64,000 nucleotides of DNA from Halopseudomonas salegens (GCF_900105655.1 NZ_LT629787.1:1364001-1428000); one strand, 5' to 3'. Positions 9,816 through 19,866 are shown, counted from the first letter of the stretch. Notes: generated from the letters alone by a model not told the origin. A program made the numbers and translations.

Positions 9816-10619
9816 ATGAGTCGAATTGAAGCCTGTTTCACCGCCCTGCATGCCCAGAGTCGCAAGGCCCTGATACCTTACGTCACGGCTGGTGACCCCA
9901 ATCCGGATATGACCCTGCCGTTGATGCATGATCTGGTCAGCGCCGGTGCTGACATCATTGAGCTGGGAATCCCTTTTTCCGATCCCATGGCTGATGGCCC
10001 GGTTATCCAGCAAGCCATGGAGCGTGCTCTGGCACACCATGTCAGCCTGACCCAGGTGCTGGACATGGTCCGTGAGTTTCGCCGCAGCAATGACACCACT
10101 CCGGTCGTGTTGATGGGTTACCTCAACCCCGTCGAGCGTATGGGGTATGCTGAATTTGCCGAGGCTGCATCAGCTGCAGGCGTGGATGCGGTATTGACTG
10201 TGGACCTGCCGCCGGAAGAAGCCGATGAAGTCACCGAGCTGTTTCGCGCCAAGGGCCTGGACTGTATTTTTCTGCTGTCGCCAACCACTACTATGGATCG
10301 CGCGCGCAAGATTTGCACTCACGCCAGCGGCTACGTGTACTATGTTTCACTGAAAGGTGTGACCGGTTCCAGTACTTTGAACGTCACCGAAGTAGCAAAC
10401 AAGCTCGAACAGCTGCGTACCGTGACCGATTTGCCCATTGGGGTCGGCTTTGGTATCCGTGACGGCGAGTCGGCAGCAGCCGTTGCGGCCGTGGCAGATG
10501 GTGTTGTGGTTGGCTCGGTACTGGTTAACCAGATTGCCGCCAATGAGCAAGCGCCTGAGCAGGTACGAAGTGCGATCAGCGCTATTATTGCGGATATGCG
10601 CGCGGCCATGGACCGCTGA
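9816..10619 (+). CDS. trpA: tryptophan synthase alpha chain
   Basis: TrpA cleaves indole-3-glycerol phosphate to indole, which is channelled to TrpB. The start at 9816 gives 267 residues beginning [11 protein letters not shown]. An upstream in-frame ATG at 9753 lies inside trpB and is rejected. The catalytic glutamate is in the segment [18 protein letters not shown] and the second catalytic aspartate in LTVDLPPEE. The phosphate loop [12 protein letters not shown] is near residue 208. It is the last gene of trpFBA; accD follows 44 bp later and may be co-transcribed. Confidence 0.97.
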   Translation: MSRIEACFTALHAQSRKALIPYVTAGDPNPDMTLPLMHDLVSAGADIIELGIPFSDPMADGPVIQQAMERALAHHVSLTQVLDMVREFRRSNDTTPVVLMGYLNPVERMGYAEFAEAASAAGVDAVLTVDLPPEEADEVTELFRAKGLDCIFLLSPTTTMDRARKICTHASGYVYYVSLKGVTGSSTLNVTEVANKLEQLRTVTDLPIGVGFGIRDGESAAAVAAVADGVVVGSVLVNQIAANEQAPEQVRSAISAIIADMRAAMDR

Positions 10620-10663
10620 AACGAGCATTTTATCGGTAACCCGGACAACGAAAAGGAATGGCA

Positions 10664-11572
10664 ATGAGCAACTGGCTGGTGGACAAACTGATTCCCTCGA
10701 TTGTGCGCTCGGAAGCACAGAAGAGCAGCGTGCCGGAAGGTCTGTGGCGCAAGTGCCCATCCTGCGATGCAGTTCTTTATCGACCTGAACTCGAGAAAAA
10801 TCTCGACGTCTGCATGAAGTGCGATCATCACCTGCGCATCGATGCTCGCCGTCGCCTTGATCTGTTCCTTGATCCGGAAGGGCGCAAGGAAATAGCGGGT
10901 GAGCTCGAGCCCATCGACAAGCTCAAGTTCCGGGATACCAAGAAGTACAAGGACCGTTTGAGCGCAGCGCAAAAGAGCACCGGCGAGAAAGATGCCCTGG
11001 TGGTCATGCAGGGCGCGCTCAAGAGTATGCCGGTGGTTGCCAGCGCATTTGAATTCAACTTTATGGGCGGCTCCATGGGTAGCGTCGTTGGTGCACGCTT
11101 TGTCCGTGGCGCCGAAGCCGCGCTGGAACAGCGTATTCCTTATGTCTGTTTCTCCGCTTCTGGCGGTGCGCGTATGCAGGAAGCGCTGTTTTCGTTGATG
11201 CAGATGGCTAAAACCAGTGCTGCGCTGGCCCGCTTGCGTGAAGAAGGTATCCCGTTTATTTCGGTGATGACTGACCCGGTTTACGGTGGTGTATCAGCCA
11301 GTCTGGCCATGCTGGGTGATCTCAATGTAGCCGAGCCCAACGCTTTGATCGGCTTTGCCGGCCCGCGGGTGATTGAGCAAACGGTAAGGGAAAAACTCCC
11401 TGCCGGTTTTCAACGCAGTGAGTTCCTCCTTGATCACGGTGCACTGGACCTGATTGTGCCGCGCTATGAAATGCGCGATCGGCTGGCCAGTGCGCTGGCT
11501 ATGCTGACAGCGCAACCGGCCCCGCAAGAGGATGTTGTTGCTGAAGACGCCGTGGAGAGCGCTGCCCCCTGA
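10664..11572 (+). CDS. accD: acetyl-CoA carboxylase carboxyltransferase subunit beta
   Basis: AccD, with AccA, transfers the carboxyl group from carboxybiotin to acetyl-CoA, giving malonyl-CoA for fatty-acid synthesis. The four-cysteine zinc ribbon is visible near the N-terminus (KCPSC ... CMKC, about residues 27-49). The crotonase-like core contains [14 protein letters not shown]. Two ATGs lie six bases apart. The AAGGA box directly abuts the first (10658) but is six bases from the second, so 10664 was chosen (302 residues, MSNWLVDKL). The stop overlaps the folC ATG by one base. Confidence 0.96.
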   Translation: MSNWLVDKLIPSIVRSEAQKSSVPEGLWRKCPSCDAVLYRPELEKNLDVCMKCDHHLRIDARRRLDLFLDPEGRKEIAGELEPIDKLKFRDTKKYKDRLSAAQKSTGEKDALVVMQGALKSMPVVASAFEFNFMGGSMGSVVGARFVRGAEAALEQRIPYVCFSASGGARMQEALFSLMQMAKTSAALARLREEGIPFISVMTDPVYGGVSASLAMLGDLNVAEPNALIGFAGPRVIEQTVREKLPAGFQRSEFLLDHGALDLIVPRYEMRDRLASALAMLTAQPAPQEDVVAEDAVESAAP

Positions 11573-12858
11573 TGCCACCGAGCACATTGGCGGATTGGCT
11601 GGCCCGGCTTGAACAGCTGCACCCCAAGGAGATCGATATGGGGTTGCAGCGCGTCAGTCAGGTTGCCCGGCGTTTGGGCGTGTTGCAGCCAGCACCGCTG
11701 GTAGTGACCGTGAGCGGTACAAATGGCAAGGGGTCCACCTGTGCTGCGGTGCATGCCCTGCTACAGGCTGCCGGCCAGCACGCCGGCTGCTACTCCTCTC
11801 CGCACCTGATTCACTATAACGAGCGCGTACGCATTGGTGATCAATTTGCCAGTGACGAGCAGTTGTGCGCCGCCTTCGCTTCCATCGAAGCTGTACGTGG
11901 TGACGTTTCCCTGACCTATTTTGAGTTTGGCACCCTGGCCGCGCTTTTGCTGTTTCAGCGTGCCGAGCTGGATGCGGTGGTACTGGAGGTTGGACTGGGT
12001 GGACGGCTGGATGCGGTCAACGTGGTCGATGCGGACATCGCCATCGTCACCAGTATCGGGTTGGATCACCAGCAGTACCTGGGTGACAGCCGGGATTCAG
12101 TCGGTTACGAGAAGGCCGGCATTGCGCGTGCCGGTCGGCCGCTGATCTGCGGTGAAACCGATTTGCCATCGCGCTTCATCAGTACGTTGTCAGATATCGG
12201 CCCCCGGGTTTACCAGCGCGGCAGGGAGCTTGACTGGCAGCCCCAGGGTGACGAGGGTGACTGGCAGGTGCGGGTTCAGGATCGAGATGGCGCTGAGCAC
12301 ACAATCGGGCCCTTGCCGCCTGTCGACTTGCCACGCGACAACCTGCTGCTGGCGATTCAGGCCAGCGTCCTGGCTGGCTGCCGGCTGTCGACGCTGCAAA
12401 TCAGTCAGGCTCTGCAGCCATTGCGGCTGCCCGGACGGATGGACTGGCATGTCCTGGAGTGGCGCGACCAGCCACGTCGGTTATGCCTGGATGTCGGGCA
12501 TAACCCGCACGCCGCTGCCTGGCTGGCCAAGACCCTGGCACGCCATCAGCACCCCGTGCGTGCGGTGTTTTCCGCGCTGGATGACAAAGACGTAGTGGGT
12601 ATCGTGCGGGCTCTGCGCGGTTGTTTTGTCGATTGGGCATTGGCTCCATTGCCTTCCCCGAGAAGTCGCAGTCCCGGTGAATTGCAGCAATTGCTGGACG
12701 GCCAGGGTGAAACGGCCCATTGTCATGTCAGTGTGGTTGCGGCGATCAGTGCTCAACTTGACGCTGACGACCAGAGTGCGATCATGGTTTTCGGCTCTTT
12801 TTATACCGTCGCGGCAGCCCTTGAATGGCTCGCTTCAGAGGAGAAAAACAATGGATAG
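11572..12858 (+). CDS. folC: bifunctional folylpolyglutamate / dihydrofolate synthase
   Basis: FolC adds L-glutamate to dihydropteroate and later polyglutamylates folates. The Mur-ligase-type P-loop VSGTNGKGSTCA is near residues 45-56 and the family segment GLGGRLDAVNVVDAD near 142. The C-terminal ligase domain with DVGHNPHAA is near 307. The 428-residue length is normal. It overlaps accD by one base (TGATG) and the SPOR gene by eight bases, which shows tight translational coupling in the accD-folC-SPOR unit. Confidence 0.96.
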   Translation: MPPSTLADWLARLEQLHPKEIDMGLQRVSQVARRLGVLQPAPLVVTVSGTNGKGSTCAAVHALLQAAGQHAGCYSSPHLIHYNERVRIGDQFASDEQLCAAFASIEAVRGDVSLTYFEFGTLAALLLFQRAELDAVVLEVGLGGRLDAVNVVDADIAIVTSIGLDHQQYLGDSRDSVGYEKAGIARAGRPLICGETDLPSRFISTLSDIGPRVYQRGRELDWQPQGDEGDWQVRVQDRDGAEHTIGPLPPVDLPRDNLLLAIQASVLAGCRLSTLQISQALQPLRLPGRMDWHVLEWRDQPRRLCLDVGHNPHAAAWLAKTLARHQHPVRAVFSALDDKDVVGIVRALRGCFVDWALAPLPSPRSRSPGELQQLLDGQGETAHCHVSVVAAISAQLDADDQSAIMVFGSFYTVAAALEWLASEEKNNG

Positions 12859-13447
12859 CGGACTCAAGCAGCGTGTTATCGGTGCTCTGGTGCTTATAGT
12901 GGCAGCGGTTATTTTTCTGCCCATGCTGCTCACCGGGCAGGATGAAACAGTTGAAGTCGAGATCGAGGTGCCTGAGCCGGCCAGTATGCCCGCTCCCGAA
13001 GTGGCCGCTCCCCCCGCTATCGAGCCGCGTGAGCCTGAGCCGGTGGCGGAAATGCCTTTGCGTGAACCTGAGCCAATTGAATCAACCCCGGTACCCGCTG
13101 TGGAGCAGGACCCTGAACCGGCTGAGCCGCAACCGCCGTCAGGTCCACTGGTGACTGCGCCATCGGAACCGGCCAGCGTGACTGCCGAGGTTACCGGCGA
13201 CTGGGTCATTCAGTTGGGCAGCTTCGCCAACGCCGATAATGCACGCGGTTTCGTCAGTACGCTTAACGAACGCGGATACAACGCCTATGCGCGCAGTGCT
13301 GAAACTGATGGCCGCAGCATTACCCGCGTATTTGTCGGGCCGTTGCAGAACCGGGCCGCTGCGGAGCGTTTGCGTGACGAGCTCAAACGCAACCATGAGG
13401 TTGAAGGGTTGGTTGTCGCCCATGATGATGATTCACGCCGACCCTGA
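12851..13447 (+). CDS. SPOR-domain cell-division protein (DedD-like)
   Basis: This is a single-pass inner-membrane protein whose C-terminal SPOR domain binds denuded septal peptidoglycan. Of its 198 residues, about 11-28 form the membrane helix (GALVLIVAAVIFLPMLL). A Pro/Glu-rich linker runs from 35 to about 110. The SPOR domain from about 117 starts WVIQLGSFANADNARGF and ends with FVGPL. The ATG at 12851 overlaps the end of folC, and the gene lies between folC and cvpA where dedD is found in gammaproteobacteria. The linker is variable, so a gene symbol is not assigned with certainty. Confidence 0.9.
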   Translation: MDSGLKQRVIGALVLIVAAVIFLPMLLTGQDETVEVEIEVPEPASMPAPEVAAPPAIEPREPEPVAEMPLREPEPIESTPVPAVEQDPEPAEPQPPSGPLVTAPSEPASVTAEVTGDWVIQLGSFANADNARGFVSTLNERGYNAYARSAETDGRSITRVFVGPLQNRAAAERLRDELKRNHEVEGLVVAHDDDSRRP

Positions 13448-13518
13448 ACATTGTGTTTCGACCAGGCCAGCGGCTCTGATAGAATAATGCACTTTTCCAG
13501 CAGGCAGGGGTGCTAGCC

Positions 13519-13998
13519 GTGGCGTTTGAGTGGGTTGACTGGGCTATTATTGCCATCATCGCGGTGTCTGCGTTGATCAGCCTCGCTCGCGGCTTCGTCA
13601 AGGAAGCACTGTCGCTGGTTACCTGGTTATTGGCTGGCCTGGTTGCCTGGATGTTCGGCGGCGCACTGGCCGAACACTTCGCACCCTGGATTGAAACACC
13701 GTCGGTACGGGTTGTGGTGGCCTGCGTGCTGCTGTTCGTATTGACCCTTATTATTGGTGGGCTGATCAATTACATGATCGGTCAATTGGTCGTTTTTACT
13801 GGCCTCAGTGGCACGGATCGCTTTCTCGGTATGGTTTTTGGCGCTGCACGCGGTGCCTTGCTGGTGGTGGTAGCGGTTGGCCTGCTCAGTCTGGGCCCGG
13901 TTGAAGCCGATGACTGGTGGCGCCAGTCGACGCTTATTCCGCATTTTCTCCTGGTTGCCGACTGGTCGAAAGCCACGGCTCTGGGTTATTTCGAGTAG
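13519..13998 (+). CDS. cvpA: CvpA family membrane protein
   Basis: CvpA is a small inner-membrane protein encoded before purF in many proteobacteria. It was named for colicin V production and its biochemical role is still unclear. The 159-residue sequence has four predicted membrane helices and the conserved start WVDWAIIAIIAVSALISL. I preferred GTG 13519 to GTG 13510 because AGGGG lies eight bases before it and the protein then begins AFEWVDW like its relatives. purF follows after 52 bp. Confidence 0.93.
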   Translation: MAFEWVDWAIIAIIAVSALISLARGFVKEALSLVTWLLAGLVAWMFGGALAEHFAPWIETPSVRVVVACVLLFVLTLIIGGLINYMIGQLVVFTGLSGTDRFLGMVFGAARGALLVVVAVGLLSLGPVEADDWWRQSTLIPHFLLVADWSKATALGYFE

Positions 13999-14050
13999 CT
14001 GGTTGCGCACGTGTGGCGTGTGGCCGGATCGACGACAAAAGGTGTAAGTC

Positions 14051-15556
14051 ATGTGTGGCATTGTTGGCATAGTGGGCAAGTCGAACGTCAATCAGGCGCT
14101 CTATGATGCCCTGACCGTCCTGCAGCATCGCGGCCAGGACGCCGCCGGCATAGTAACCTGTGACCGTGGCCGTCTGTTTTTGCGCAAGGACAATGGCCTG
14201 GTACGGGATGTGTTCCACCAGCGGCACATGCAGCGTCTGGTGGGCAGCATGGGCATCGGTCACGTACGTTACCCGACTGCAGGCTCATCCAGCTCGGCCG
14301 AGGCGCAGCCTTTCTATGTCAATTCGCCCTATGGCATTACCCTTGCGCATAACGGCAATCTGACCAACGTCGAGCAGTTGTCACGGGAAATCTACGAATC
14401 CGATCTGCGGCATGTGAACACCAATTCGGATTCTGAAGTCCTGCTCAATGTATTCGCCCACGAACTGGCGCTGGGCGGCAAGCTGCAGCCCACGGAAGAA
14501 GATATTTTCAAAGCCGTTCGTGCCGTACACAAGCGCTGCCGGGGCGGCTATGCCGCTGTGGCCATGATCACCGGTTACGGTGTCGTCGGTTTCCGTGATC
14601 CGCGTGCCATCCGTCCGATCGTCTTCGGCAAACGCGAAACCGAGCATGGCACCGAGTACATGGTTGCCTCGGAAAGCGTAGCCCTGGACGTGCTGGGGTT
14701 TGATCTGATTCGTGATCTGGAACCGGGTGAAGCGGTCTATATCACCGAAAAAGGTGCCATGCACACCCGTCAGTGTGCCGAAAACCCCGAGTCTTCACCT
14801 TGCATCTTCGAACATGTCTATCTGGCCCGACCTGACTCGATGATCGACAAGGTGCTGGTCTACAAGGCACGCCTGCGCATGGGCGAAAAGCTGGCGGAAA
14901 AAATTCTCCGCGAACGTCCACAGCATGATATCGACGTGGTGATTCCGATTCCGGACACCAGCCGTACGTCGGCGGTCGAGCTGGCCAATCATCTCGGCGT
15001 GAAATTCCGTGAAGGTTTCGTCAAGAATCGGTATATCGGGCGTACTTTCATCATGCCGGGTCAGGCCGCACGCAAGAAGTCGGTGCGCCAGAAGCTGAAC
15101 GCGATCGAACTGGAGTTTCGCGGCAAGAATGTCATGTTGGTGGATGATTCGATTGTGCGCGGTACCACCTGCAAACAGATCATTCAGATGGCCCGTGAAG
15201 CCGGGGCAAAAAATGTGTACTTCTGCTCGGCAGCACCGGCCGTGCGTTACCCCAATGTATACGGCATCGACATGCCCAGCGCCCATGAGCTGATTGCTCA
15301 TGGGCGGACCACAGAAGAAGTGGCCGAACTGATCGGTGCTGATTGGCTGCTCTACCAGGATCTGGAAGATCTGGTTGAGGCAGTCAGCGAAGGCAACCCG
15401 GACATTCACCATTACGACTGCTCGGTTTTCACCGGCGAGTATGTCACTGGCGATGTCAATGAAGCCTATCTCGGCAAGATCGAACAGGCGCGTAATGATT
15501 CTGCCAAAGCAATGGCTGACGTCGGCAATGCAGTGATTGAGCTGCACAATAACTGA
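14051..15556 (+). CDS. purF: amidophosphoribosyltransferase
   Basis: PurF makes 5-phosphoribosylamine from PRPP and glutamine, the first step of purine synthesis. The protein starts MCGIVGIVG, so Cys2 becomes the N-terminal nucleophile of the glutaminase after Met removal. The PRPP-binding motif [12 protein letters not shown] is at about residues 361-372. The 501-residue length matches the E. coli-type enzyme lacking an iron-sulfur cluster. It is flanked by cvpA and metZ as in pseudomonads. Confidence 0.97.
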   Translation: MCGIVGIVGKSNVNQALYDALTVLQHRGQDAAGIVTCDRGRLFLRKDNGLVRDVFHQRHMQRLVGSMGIGHVRYPTAGSSSSAEAQPFYVNSPYGITLAHNGNLTNVEQLSREIYESDLRHVNTNSDSEVLLNVFAHELALGGKLQPTEEDIFKAVRAVHKRCRGGYAAVAMITGYGVVGFRDPRAIRPIVFGKRETEHGTEYMVASESVALDVLGFDLIRDLEPGEAVYITEKGAMHTRQCAENPESSPCIFEHVYLARPDSMIDKVLVYKARLRMGEKLAEKILRERPQHDIDVVIPIPDTSRTSAVELANHLGVKFREGFVKNRYIGRTFIMPGQAARKKSVRQKLNAIELEFRGKNVMLVDDSIVRGTTCKQIIQMAREAGAKNVYFCSAAPAVRYPNVYGIDMPSAHELIAHGRTTEEVAELIGADWLLYQDLEDLVEAVSEGNPDIHHYDCSVFTGEYVTGDVNEAYLGKIEQARNDSAKAMADVGNAVIELHNN

Positions 15557-15580
15557 TCGACAGACTGCAGCGCTTGGCAA

Positions 15581-15651
15581 CACTGACTGATTGCACCGGA
15601 TCACCATGTGGCAGCACCTTGCCTGGGTGATCCGGATGCCGTCGGTCAGTG
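15581..15651 (+). promoter_or_regulatory. long imperfect stem-loop between purF and metZ
   Basis: An outer 7 bp pairing (cactgac with gtcagtg) encloses an inner perfect 10 bp stem (ccggatcacc at 15596-15605 with ggtgatccgg at 15626-15635) and a 20-base loop. It ends 18 bases before the metZ ATG and has no following T-run. It could be a weak terminator, an mRNA stability element or a leader structure for metZ. No function is demonstrated. Confidence 0.4.
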
Positions 15652-15669
15652 CCAATTCAGAGGTTTTTT

Positions 15670-16887
15670 ATGAGTCACGAATGGGATGCCGGGCGGCTGG
15701 ACAGTGAGCTGCAAAACGCCGGTTTTGATACTCTGGCGGTGCGCGCCGGGCAACGCCGCGGGCCTGAAGCCGAGCATGGTGAAGCACTGTTTCTGACCTC
15801 CAGCTACGTGTTTCGCAGTGCGGCCGATGCTGCCGCCTGTTTTGCCGGTGACGCTCCAGGCAACGTTTACTCGCGGTACATGAATCCGACGGTGCGCACA
15901 TTTGAAGAGCGCATTGCCGCGCTGGAAGGCGCCGAACAGGCAGTAGCTACCTCATCCGGCATGGCCGCCATTCTGGCCATGGTCATGAGCCTGTGTTCGG
16001 CGGGCGATCATATTCTGGTCTCGCGCAGTGTCTTTGGCGCTACCGTCACTCTCTTCGAGAAGTACTTCAAACGCTTCGGCGTCGAGGTCGATTACGTCAC
16101 CCTGGCTGATACGCAGGCCTGGCAGGCTGCCTGTAAACCCAATACCCGACTCTTCTTTGTCGAGTCGCCGTCCAACCCACTGGCGGAACTGGTCGATATC
16201 GCTGCATTGGCCGAGGTTGCCCATCAGCAGGGTGCCTTGCTGGCAGTGGATAACTGTTTCTGCACCCCGGCCCTGCAAAAGCCTGTGGAGCTGGGCGCGG
16301 ATATCGTTATCCACTCCGCGACCAAATACATTGATGGTCAGGGCCGTTGTCTGGGTGGTGTGGTGGCCGGGCGCAGCGAGCAAATGAAAGAGGTGGTCGG
16401 TTTTCTGCGTACCGCCGGCCCGACCCTGAGTCCGTTCAATGCCTGGGTCTTTCTCAAGGGCCTGGAAACCCTGCGCTTGCGCATGCAGGCGCATTGCGCC
16501 AGTGCGCTGCAACTGGCGACCTGGCTGGAGCAGCAGGACGGTATCGAAAAGGTCTATTACGCGGGCTTGCCCACGCATCCACAGCATGAATTGGCCAAAC
16601 AGCAGCAAACCGGCTTTGGTGCCGTGGTCAGTTTTGAAGTCAGTGGCGGCAAGGCGGCGGCCTGGCGTTTTATTGATGCCACTCGCCTGATGTCGATTAC
16701 CGCCAACCTGGGGGATGCCAAGACCACTATCACGCACCCGGCGACCACCACTCATGGCCGCTGGACACCGGAAGCCCGTGCTGAAGCCGGCATCCAGGAC
16801 AACCTGATTCGGGTTGCCGTGGGGCTGGAAGAGGTTGCGGATATCCAGACTGACCTGGCTCTGGGGCTGGCGGCGGTGCGTCCCTGA
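15670..16887 (+). CDS. metZ: O-succinylhomoserine sulfhydrylase
   Basis: MetZ makes homocysteine directly from O-succinylhomoserine and sulfide, the usual methionine route in pseudomonads. The 405-residue protein is a Cys/Met-metabolism PLP enzyme. The PLP lysine is in IHSATKYIDGQGRCLGG (about 218-234) and the substrate-binding region contains YSRYMNPTVRTFEERIAALEG near 66. The ATG at 15670 has an AGAGG site seven bases upstream; an in-frame ATG at 15649 has none. The stop overlaps the rlmM ATG by one base. Confidence 0.95.
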   Translation: MSHEWDAGRLDSELQNAGFDTLAVRAGQRRGPEAEHGEALFLTSSYVFRSAADAAACFAGDAPGNVYSRYMNPTVRTFEERIAALEGAEQAVATSSGMAAILAMVMSLCSAGDHILVSRSVFGATVTLFEKYFKRFGVEVDYVTLADTQAWQAACKPNTRLFFVESPSNPLAELVDIAALAEVAHQQGALLAVDNCFCTPALQKPVELGADIVIHSATKYIDGQGRCLGGVVAGRSEQMKEVVGFLRTAGPTLSPFNAWVFLKGLETLRLRMQAHCASALQLATWLEQQDGIEKVYYAGLPTHPQHELAKQQQTGFGAVVSFEVSGGKAAAWRFIDATRLMSITANLGDAKTTITHPATTTHGRWTPEARAEAGIQDNLIRVAVGLEEVADIQTDLALGLAAVRP

Positions 16888-17942
16888 TGCAGGAACTCTT
16901 GCTGCATTGCCGGCCCGGTTTCGAGGGCGAAGTGGCTGCCGAGATGCAGCAGCGGGCAGGTGAACTGGGTATTGCCGGCTATCCGGTGGCTAAAACCGGC
17001 GAAGCCCTGGTGCGCTTTGTTTGCCCCCAGCCCGGCGATGCCGAGCGGCTGATACGCAAGCTGGATTTCCGCTCACTGATTTTCGTTCGTCAGTGGGCGC
17101 TGGGCAGTTGGCTGGACGTGCCGGCCGAGGACCGCATCAGTCCGATTATTACGGCCTGCGCAGCGGGCCCTCTGGCGTCAGAGCTCTGGCTGGAAACTGC
17201 CGATACCAACGATGGCAAGGCCATGGCGGCGCTGCTGAAAAAGCTGCGCGCGCCCTTGCAGTCGTCACTGGAAAAGACCCGTTTCTTGCGTCCGAAAAAA
17301 ACGGATTTGCCGCGTCTGCATCTGTGCTTTGAAAGTGGGCAGCGGGTATTCGTCGGCTGGTCCTGGGCTGAGAACGCAGCGCCCTGGCCCATGGGAATCC
17401 CTCGTTTGCGCGTTCCCAAAGGGGCGCCCAGTCGCTCGACACTGAAACTGGAAGAGGCCTGGCATCACTTTATTCCGCGTGATGATTGGGATAGCCGGCT
17501 GGCTGCCGGCATGACGGCGGTTGACCTGGGTGCCGCTCCCGGCGGCTGGACCTGGCAACTGGTCAACCGGCTGATGAAGGTCACGGCGATTGATAATGGC
17601 CCGATGGCGCAGAGTCTGATGGACAGTGGACAGGTTGAGCATATTCAGGCCGATGGCTATATGTACAAGCCCAAGCGTCCGGTGAACTGGATGGTCTGCG
17701 ACATCGTCGACAAGCCAGCGCGCAGCAGTGCGCTACTGGCAAGATGGTTGAGTCGTGGCTGGTGTCACGAGGCGGTGATCAACTTCAAATTGCCGATGAA
17801 GCGCCGCTATGAAGAAGTCATTCAGTGCATGGAGCACGTACAGAAGGCACTGGATGCTGCCGGCGTGGAGGCTTCTCTGGCGTGCAAACAGCTATACAGT
17901 GATCGCGAAGAAGTCACCTGTCACGCCCGCGTCAAGCGCTGA
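16887..17942 (+). CDS. rlmM: 23S rRNA (cytidine-2498 2'-O)-methyltransferase
   Basis: RlmM methylates the ribose of C2498 in the peptidyl-transferase region. The 351-residue protein has an N-terminal THUMP-like part beginning LLLHCRPGFEGEVAAEM. Its C-terminal Rossmann domain carries the SAM motif VDLGAAPGGWTWQL (about 212-225) and a segment MVCDIVDKPAR carrying the catalytic region. The gene begins with an ATG overlapping the metZ stop, which is not a functional link I know of but indicates co-transcription. Confidence 0.95.
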   Translation: MQELLLHCRPGFEGEVAAEMQQRAGELGIAGYPVAKTGEALVRFVCPQPGDAERLIRKLDFRSLIFVRQWALGSWLDVPAEDRISPIITACAAGPLASELWLETADTNDGKAMAALLKKLRAPLQSSLEKTRFLRPKKTDLPRLHLCFESGQRVFVGWSWAENAAPWPMGIPRLRVPKGAPSRSTLKLEEAWHHFIPRDDWDSRLAAGMTAVDLGAAPGGWTWQLVNRLMKVTAIDNGPMAQSLMDSGQVEHIQADGYMYKPKRPVNWMVCDIVDKPARSSALLARWLSRGWCHEAVINFKLPMKRRYEEVIQCMEHVQKALDAAGVEASLACKQLYSDREEVTCHARVKR

Positions 17943-17993
17943 CGGGCCCGCGTAGCAGCCCGTCAGTCCATCATCTGAAACCGATTCAGAGAT

Positions 17994-18278
17994 TCAAATA
18001 GGCTCCAGCAGGGTAATGCGCTCTTCCTGTTGCAAAATAGCGGAAAAGGCTCCGATGCTTTCCTTGCGCGCGGCGGAGTTTTCCCAGCGCTCCCAGGAAT
18101 GTCGGTTCTGCCAGGTCACCACAATAACGCGGTGATTCGGCCGCTCCAGATCCTGAAACGATTCCCCGGAGATGAAACCTGGCGACTGGATGGCTTTTTG
18201 CAGCATATTGCGGGCGATTTCTTCGTAGGGGTGTTCGAGACCTTCGGCGATGATGCGCTCGATCAGGACTTTGATCAT
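17994..18278 (-). CDS. antibiotic-biosynthesis-monooxygenase (ABM) domain protein
   Basis: This 94-residue single-domain protein has the dimeric ferredoxin-like ABM fold pattern: a strand at MIKVLIERII, a helix, then GFISGESFQDLE and VIVVTWQNRHSWERW. Family members range from heme-degrading enzymes and quinol oxygenases to proteins of unknown role. No heme-ligand pattern of IsdG type is evident. It is convergent with rlmM and divergent from tusA. The substrate is unknown. Confidence 0.85.
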   Translation of the reverse strand: MIKVLIERIIAEGLEHPYEEIARNMLQKAIQSPGFISGESFQDLERPNHRVIVVTWQNRHSWERWENSAARKESIGAFSAILQQEERITLLEPI

Positions 18279-18442
18279 GCTGATTCCTTAACTCATGCTA
18301 TGGGGTGTACACCTTGATTATAGGCCTTGTACGCAGCCTTTTGCGCGGGTAGACAAGGATTTTTTCCAGCAATCGATGCTGGCCGTCGTGTCCGGCTTTG
18401 GGGATAATACCCGGACACCTGCAAGTGGATTGATGTTAGCCA

Positions 18443-18673
18443 ATGACTGATCAACAACTGGATACCCGTGGTTTATTGTGCCCTGAGCCGGTCATGCTGC
18501 TGCACAATGCCGTGCGTGATATTCAACCCGGTGAGCGTCTGCAGGTGTTGGCCACAGACCCTTCAACCCAGCGTGATATTCCGCGTTTTTGCCAATTCCT
18601 CGGTCACCAGCTGTTGTCGCAAAGCGAGGTAGACGGCGAGTTTCATTATCTGATCGAGAAGGGCGAGATCTAA
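18443..18673 (+). CDS. tusA: TusA family sulfurtransferase
   Basis: TusA accepts persulfide sulfur from a cysteine desulfurase and relays it to tRNA 2-thiolation and other sulfur-using pathways. The 76-residue protein has the defining CPxP motif (GLLCPEPVM) with the acceptor at Cys13, and the usual two-layer fold length. It stands alone with a 160 bp upstream region. The next gene runs toward it on the other strand. Confidence 0.92.
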   Translation: MTDQQLDTRGLLCPEPVMLLHNAVRDIQPGERLQVLATDPSTQRDIPRFCQFLGHQLLSQSEVDGEFHYLIEKGEI

Positions 18674-18728
18674 AGCTCTCTGTAATGGGTGCCGCGTTGG
18701 GCAACGCTGAGCCAATAGATACGTATTT

Positions 18729-19799
18729 TCAGTCAGGGTTTGATGCCTGCCCCGGCTGCATCCCGCAACGCCCCAACACCTCCAGCCAGGCATTATTGTG
18801 TGCCTGCAAACTCGCCTGATAGCTGTCCCATAGTGCTGTTTCCGTGCCCTGCAGGCTGGCAAGGTAGGCAGCGCCGGCCTGCGTCTGGCCGGGTACCTGT
18901 TGCAGATCGGCGAGGGCCGATTGCCAGGGCTGACCCAGGCGCTGGATCTGGGCCAGATAGGGCTGGATGTCTGCCGCGTAAATGTTGCGGAAAACGTTGT
19001 GCAGAATGCGTGCGCGCTGGGTTACTGCCCCTTGCGGGCAGAGCAGGGCGGTGCCTTCACTGGTCAGCATGCGTGTTGCCTGTTTCAGGCTGTGCCGTGT
19101 TAGCGCCAGGCTGTGAATAAGCTCGCTGCCATGCTTGCTGCGGCGCAAGGCATCAAACAGCGGATCAATCTGCGCCCGTTCAGGTGGCAATTGTTCGGGC
19201 AGTGAGCTGCCTATATATGCCAGCTGTTCCAGGGCAGACACCGCAGCATGGTCGCCTAACGGTTCCGCACTGGGTGGCAAGGGCTGGTCGGCAAACCGCA
19301 GGTAGTACTCATATTCACTGCTGCCATTCAATGCGTTCCAGAATACCTTCGGCAGCTCACGGCGCTTGATTGCAGCCAGTTCGATCAACTGTTCGCGCAT
19401 GGCATCGTGATCCGGGTTATCGGCAATCTGCAGCAGACAGGCATCGATTTCATGCAGCAGGGCAGCATCATGGCTGAGCAGGTGGCTGCTGGGCATTACC
19501 CGGCCCAGGCTGCTGTTGCGTTCGCTGATCAGATGCTGCAGTGACTGGCAGTGGCGGGTTTGAATCAGCAGGGTGAACAACCCCATACGCTGTTCATCGA
19601 GTGCCTGCATGCGCAAGCGTCGATCCGGCATGCGGTATTGACTCAGGCTGTTGTGGTCAAAGGGCTGCCAGTCCTGATCCAGTACCCTGGCCAGGCGTTG
19701 CAGATAATCGTCCAGTTGCCGCTGGGCTGGCGGTTGGCGCTCGCACCCACTCAGTATCAGGCACAGAGCCAGCAGCAGGCAGCCGCCAAGTCGCCACAT
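18729..19799 (-). CDS. DUF3080 family lipoprotein
   Basis: This predicted lipoprotein of 356 residues has signal sequence LLLALCLILSGC with the lipidated cysteine at about residue 19. The body is mostly alpha-helical and soluble, with no enzymatic motif I recognise. It fits the DUF3080 family of gammaproteobacterial lipoproteins, whose function is unknown. It lies downstream of the MATE gene on the same strand with a 67 bp gap and may be co-transcribed with it. Confidence 0.85.
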   Translation of the reverse strand: MWRLGGCLLLALCLILSGCERQPPAQRQLDDYLQRLARVLDQDWQPFDHNSLSQYRMPDRRLRMQALDEQRMGLFTLLIQTRHCQSLQHLISERNSSLGRVMPSSHLLSHDAALLHEIDACLLQIADNPDHDAMREQLIELAAIKRRELPKVFWNALNGSSEYEYYLRFADQPLPPSAEPLGDHAAVSALEQLAYIGSSLPEQLPPERAQIDPLFDALRRSKHGSELIHSLALTRHSLKQATRMLTSEGTALLCPQGAVTQRARILHNVFRNIYAADIQPYLAQIQRLGQPWQSALADLQQVPGQTQAGAAYLASLQGTETALWDSYQASLQAHNNAWLEVLGRCGMQPGQASNPD

Positions 19800-19866
19800 G
19801 GCTTGTCTCCATCCGGGTTCAGAACAAAGTATGGCAGATTGCCGCGCAGCGGAAAGCGCATAGCCG

